From JAFDZV01 sp966128725 (GTDB lineage Bacteria; Bacteroidota; Ignavibacteria; OLB7), in NCBI GenBank assembly GCA_966128725.1, contig CBHYLN010000015.1, positions 1-53,450 of the forward strand: DNA of 53,450 bases. Direction: 5' to 3'. The notes below the pieces were generated by a model. That model saw only the letters and a program-made list of their open reading frames with translations, was not told the origin of the DNA and did no database searches. The position numbers and the translations under genes were made by a program. The first letter of the stretch is position 1. Each line of letters opens with the position of its first letter. Below are positions 51,204-53,450 of this stretch, one piece after another.

Positions 51204-51812
51204 AGAGATGCCTCTAAGTATGTGAAGGAACCTGATTGTTATCTGCTGGGGGATGTCAACAGTAAAAGCCCAATTGGCCGGCGCCATAACGCCGACAATT
51301 AGGTTCGGGGGGTGATTTGTGAGCCGACTGACGGCTCAATGCGTTGCGGATAAGCAGCAGCACACCACAGGGCGTGCTTCCGTGGACCTCTTCACGGATG
51401 GGAGCGCAGCTACCGCAAGTGAATCGGCATGCAATAACAACCGGGCAACTATGGGAAGTTCGTCACACGGCTATGTGTTACAACAACAGCGTTGATACAC
51501 GAATGTCGCCTGAACCAACATTCGGGATCGTATTCTCGACAACCGATTCGCACCACCAACAGTGTGTTTATCGCCGCCTGAGAATCACTGAAGTACTGGC
51601 ATGTCTTGGGAATATCCCTCTTTGTTCAGCTATTGCGCAAGCCCCCTTTAGGGTACTCGCACACAAGTCTTCGAAAAGACGCGAAGATTGCCTGAATAGC
51701 AATGTTCCGGGGATGAAAAAAATAGCACCCAATAGCGTGCTGATGATGCTGGCATCGCGGCGAGGGTATCTGGTGGCGTACATGACGCTGATAACACGAG
51801 GCGCACCATGTA
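51204..51812. other. 609-base spacer between giant gene B and lexA terminator
   Basis: No supported gene. It contains the gene B leader, a TTGACA (51259-51254, minus) without a matching -10, and the shared G-rich element. The open frames here run into neighbouring genes in the wrong frame. Confidence 0.5.
51307..51322 (-). promoter_or_regulatory. Shared element GGGGGGTGATYTG, copy upstream of gene B
   Basis: GGGGGGTGATTTGTGA at 51307-51322, 104 bases before ATG 51203. It shares 12 of the first 13 bases with the copy before gene A. Confidence 0.3.
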
Positions 51813-51858
51813 GGGCCGATCGGCGACGGCATGCACGCGGCAAGCGCACGATCGGCCC
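51813..51858 (-). terminator. lexA terminator hairpin
   Basis: Perfect 10-bp stem GGGCCGATCG / CGATCGGCCC (51813-51822, 51849-51858) with a 26-base loop, 17 bases after the lexA stop. Confidence 0.55.
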
Positions 51859-51874
51859 GCAAACATCACGGCAA

Positions 51875-52504
51875 TCAGGTGCGCCGGCCGATCAACTGGA
51901 AGTTGTCCATGTGGCGGATCAGAGCCACAACACGGCCTTCCAGAAAGAAGCCCGATCGCTCATCAACCGGTATCGGACGATAGTTCTTGTTGGCAGGCTC
52001 CAGAACGATGCGCCCGGCGATGTTGTAGAATCGCTTCACGGTGGTTTCGTCGCCGATGCGCGCCACCACGATCTCGCCGTTGCGTACCGATTCGGTGCGC
52101 CGCACCAGGATCAGATCGTCCTCCAGGATGCCGGCTTCCTCCATCGAATCGCCACGAACACGCAGCAGGAAAACCTCCTCCGAGCCGGCAAAGCTCTTGT
52201 CGAGCATCATTGCCCCCTCGATGTTCTCCATCGCCAGCAATGGCATGCCCGCCACAACCGTGCCAACAATTGGCACTGCCACCGTTGGCGACATGTTGTT
52301 CAGCCTGATGCCGCGGCTGCGCCCATCGCGGCGAAGCGCCAGCTTCCCCTTGTTCTCCAAAGCCGTAAGGTGCTTGCGCACCGCGCTCTGATGAATGCGG
52401 AAGTGATCGGCAATCTCGCGCTCGGTAGGCGGTTGCTGCTGCTTGTTGAAGAAGTTCTCGATGAACTTCAGGATCGATCCCTGGCGTGGTGTCAGGTCAT
52501 GCAT
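51875..52504 (-). CDS. lexA: LexA repressor
   Basis: 209 residues. N-terminal winged helix (LTPRQGSILKFIENFF ... PPTEREIADHFRIHQSAVRKHLTALENKG). Cleavage site Ala85-Gly86 (VVAGMPL), catalytic Ser120 (RGDSM) and Lys157 (TTVKRF), which form the serine-lysine dyad for RecA-triggered self-cleavage. It represses SOS genes. Start ATG 52504 (MHDLTPRQG); the frame to 52549 is not needed. A candidate operator overlapping a -7 element lies at 52593-52606, so the gene is probably autoregulated. It has its own promoter, although the DUF4870 gene precedes it on the same strand. Confidence 0.96.
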   Translation of the reverse strand: MHDLTPRQGSILKFIENFFNKQQQPPTEREIADHFRIHQSAVRKHLTALENKGKLALRRDGRSRGIRLNNMSPTVAVPIVGTVVAGMPLLAMENIEGAMMLDKSFAGSEEVFLLRVRGDSMEEAGILEDDLILVRRTESVRNGEIVVARIGDETTVKRFYNIAGRIVLEPANKNYRPIPVDERSGFFLEGRVVALIRHMDNFQLIGRRT

Positions 52505-52592
52505 TATCGGAACAGCCTCCAACGATTGGATGATTCGCCCATGTCGCATGCCGGCGTGGGGTATGTGGGCGGGGAATGCGGGGCGCCGGCAA

Positions 52593-52606
52593 CGAACAAA
52601 CGTATG
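52593..52606 (-). promoter_or_regulatory. Candidate LexA operator overlapping -7 element
   Basis: CGAAC-AAAC-GTATG on the plus strand matches 8 of 10 fixed positions of the Gram-positive-type CGAACnnnnGTTCG. On the minus strand the same bases contain TACGTTTG (52604-52597), a perfect TAnnTTTG for lexA. The -33 TTG is not clear. Confidence 0.4.
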
Positions 52607-52612
52607 CTGCGC

Positions 52613-52972
52613 TTACAGCTGCGCCGAGGCTCGCTCGGCCACGTCGCCCGCGAAGGGCAGCTTGAATCGCTCGTGATTGTAGGCGCGCCACATCATGAAC
52701 AACACCACGATACCAACGATCAAACCGGCCACCAGCCGCACAAGCCAGCCAATGATCGGAATCCAGCCGGTCACCGCAACCACTACCCAGTATGCGATCC
52801 ACAAAGGGAGAATGGCCGCGATCGCCTGCACCGCATGGAATCGAACAAATCGACTTTGTTTTTCCATCAGGTAGAAAATGAATCCGCTTATCGGGCCGGC
52901 GATGTAGCAGAGAAGCCCCGCGACGTTCTCATCCAGACCGGTTGATGATTTGCTCCCTAGCTCTTCAGGCAT
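52613..52972 (-). CDS. DUF4870 family membrane protein
   Basis: 119 residues. The DUF4870 pattern is clear: GLLCYIAGPISGFIFYLMEK near the N-terminus, VRFHAVQA in the middle (F-R-FHA-Q motif), and two further hydrophobic segments (IIGWLVRLVAGLIVGIVVLFMMW). These small membrane proteins are widespread and uncharacterised. Start ATG 52972 with an AGGAG site eight bases upstream; the longer frame to 53194 is rejected. A perfect Bacteroidetes-type promoter lies 139 bases upstream. Confidence 0.88.
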   Translation of the reverse strand: MPEELGSKSSTGLDENVAGLLCYIAGPISGFIFYLMEKQSRFVRFHAVQAIAAILPLWIAYWVVVAVTGWIPIIGWLVRLVAGLIVGIVVLFMMWRAYNHERFKLPFAGDVAERASAQL

Positions 52973-53110
52973 CGTGTACTGCTCCTGTGGTTGAGAAATT
53001 GAATCGATGATCCCATCCAGCGGTAAGGGGGATGTGCCCGGAATGGCTGCCCACGGCGGAAACCCGGCAAACGAGATCGGCCAGAGGGTCATCTCATGAA
53101 CACCAGGCGC

Positions 53111-53142
53111 CAAACCTAATGCGATAGGGCGAGTAATCCAAA
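53111..53142 (-). promoter_or_regulatory. DUF4870 promoter, TTTG-N20-TAGGTTTG
   Basis: Minus strand TTTG (53142-53139), 20 bases, TAGGTTTG (53118-53111). Both halves match the Bacteroidetes consensus with one base longer spacing than the published 19. The best promoter example in the window. Confidence 0.65.
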
Positions 53143-53152
53143 CCAGGTGGGT

Positions 53153-53160
53153 TATCTTTG
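53153..53160 (+). promoter_or_regulatory. TATCTTTG -7 element before partial lipoprotein gene
   Basis: A perfect TAnnTTTG, 46 bases before ATG 53207, without a TTG 20 bases upstream. It lies divergent to the DUF4870 promoter. Confidence 0.4.
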
Positions 53161-53206
53161 GTGTTATACCGCACCGGCGGTACCAAATATTCACGGACAG
53201 TGGCGG

Positions 53207-53450
53207 ATGCCGATCTCAACCATACCTTCAACCGTCGCGCGTTTCTGCCCCCTTGCAACGCGCTTGTTGCTTGTTTCGATTCTTGCGCTGGCCGCCGGCT
53301 GTTCCCGGGGTGGTGGCTCGGCCGCCGATGTCTTCGGCGCGTATAACATGGCTGGCGGCGCACGCCGCGCTGCCGACTTCACGGCCATTGCCCCATCGGA
53401 CGCTTCAACCCTGCGGGCCATCCCGTACGCAACGCTGCACGGCGGCCTGC
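53207..53450 (+). CDS. Lipoprotein, N-terminal part, cut by the window edge
   Basis: The frame from ATG 53207 stays open to the end, 81 codons. It begins with a positively charged and hydrophobic signal (ATRLLLVSILALAAGC), lipobox LAAGC with Cys32, then a Gly/Ser/Ala-rich linker. No family can be assigned from what is visible. It was found by reading the frame, since no stop occurs inside the window. Confidence 0.65.
   Translation, partial: MPISTIPSTVARFCPLATRLLLVSILALAAGCSRGGGSAADVFGAYNMAGGARRAADFTAIAPSDASTLRAIPYATLHGGL

Overview
The window is about 53.5 kb of dense, GC-rich bacterial chromosome with mostly short intergenic gaps. Two giant secreted proteins end in type IX secretion sorting domains, and several promoters read TTG, 20 bases, TAnnTTTG, which resembles the Bacteroidetes-type -7 element. 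Both point to the Bacteroidota/Chlorobiota/Kapabacteria (FCB) group. GC well above 55 percent, frequent clear Shine-Dalgarno sites and a few apparently leaderless genes make a Kapabacteria or Ignavibacteria-like organism my best guess. That placement is inference. There are no rRNA, tRNA, CRISPR or transposase genes that I can see.

Layout. 1-4.7 kb: CPBP protease, a lone sugar-type ABC permease, a YdeI-like protein and ligA. 4.8-11 kb: pentapeptide-repeat membrane protein, YebC regulator, small membrane protein, methyltransferase, FKBP-TPR isomerase, DUF1648 protein. 11.2-13.4 kb: a lower-GC three-gene cassette of a membrane-hairpin alpha/beta hydrolase, an ECF-like sigma factor and a ZAS-type zinc-finger protein. 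This is the best candidate for an undescribed system. 13.6-18.3 kb: aminotransferase, then a repeat-rich TPR protein overlapping an LptF/LptG permease. 18.4-28.9 kb (minus strand): three envelope or polysaccharide operons, comprising GT4-lipoprotein-GT; FAD oxidoreductase-deacetylase-sugar transferase-epimerase; and GT4-membrane protein-zinc/Tyr-rich protein. 28.9-38.6 kb: thioredoxin-like protein, YjbQ, RsgA, GH113-like lipoprotein, TipAS-type MerR regulator, sorbosone-dehydrogenase-like lipoprotein, PAP2 phosphatase, SH3-like protein, EamA transporter, SRAP peptidase. 38.7-51.2 kb: two tandem giant T9SS cargo genes of 1908 and 1998 codons. 51.8-53.45 kb: lexA, a DUF4870 protein, and the start of a lipoprotein gene cut by the window end.

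How it fits together. Most of the region serves envelope and surface biogenesis (lipid/LPS export, polysaccharide assembly, lipoproteins, secreted giants), interspersed with housekeeping DNA repair and translation genes (ligA, lexA, SRAP, rsgA, yebC). Gene starts overlapping the previous stop (ATGA) are common and mark translationally coupled operons. The promoter pattern TTG-N20-TAnnTTTG can be followed at several genes. The MerR gene has the same elements two bases farther apart, with a dyad between them, as expected for a MerR-controlled promoter.
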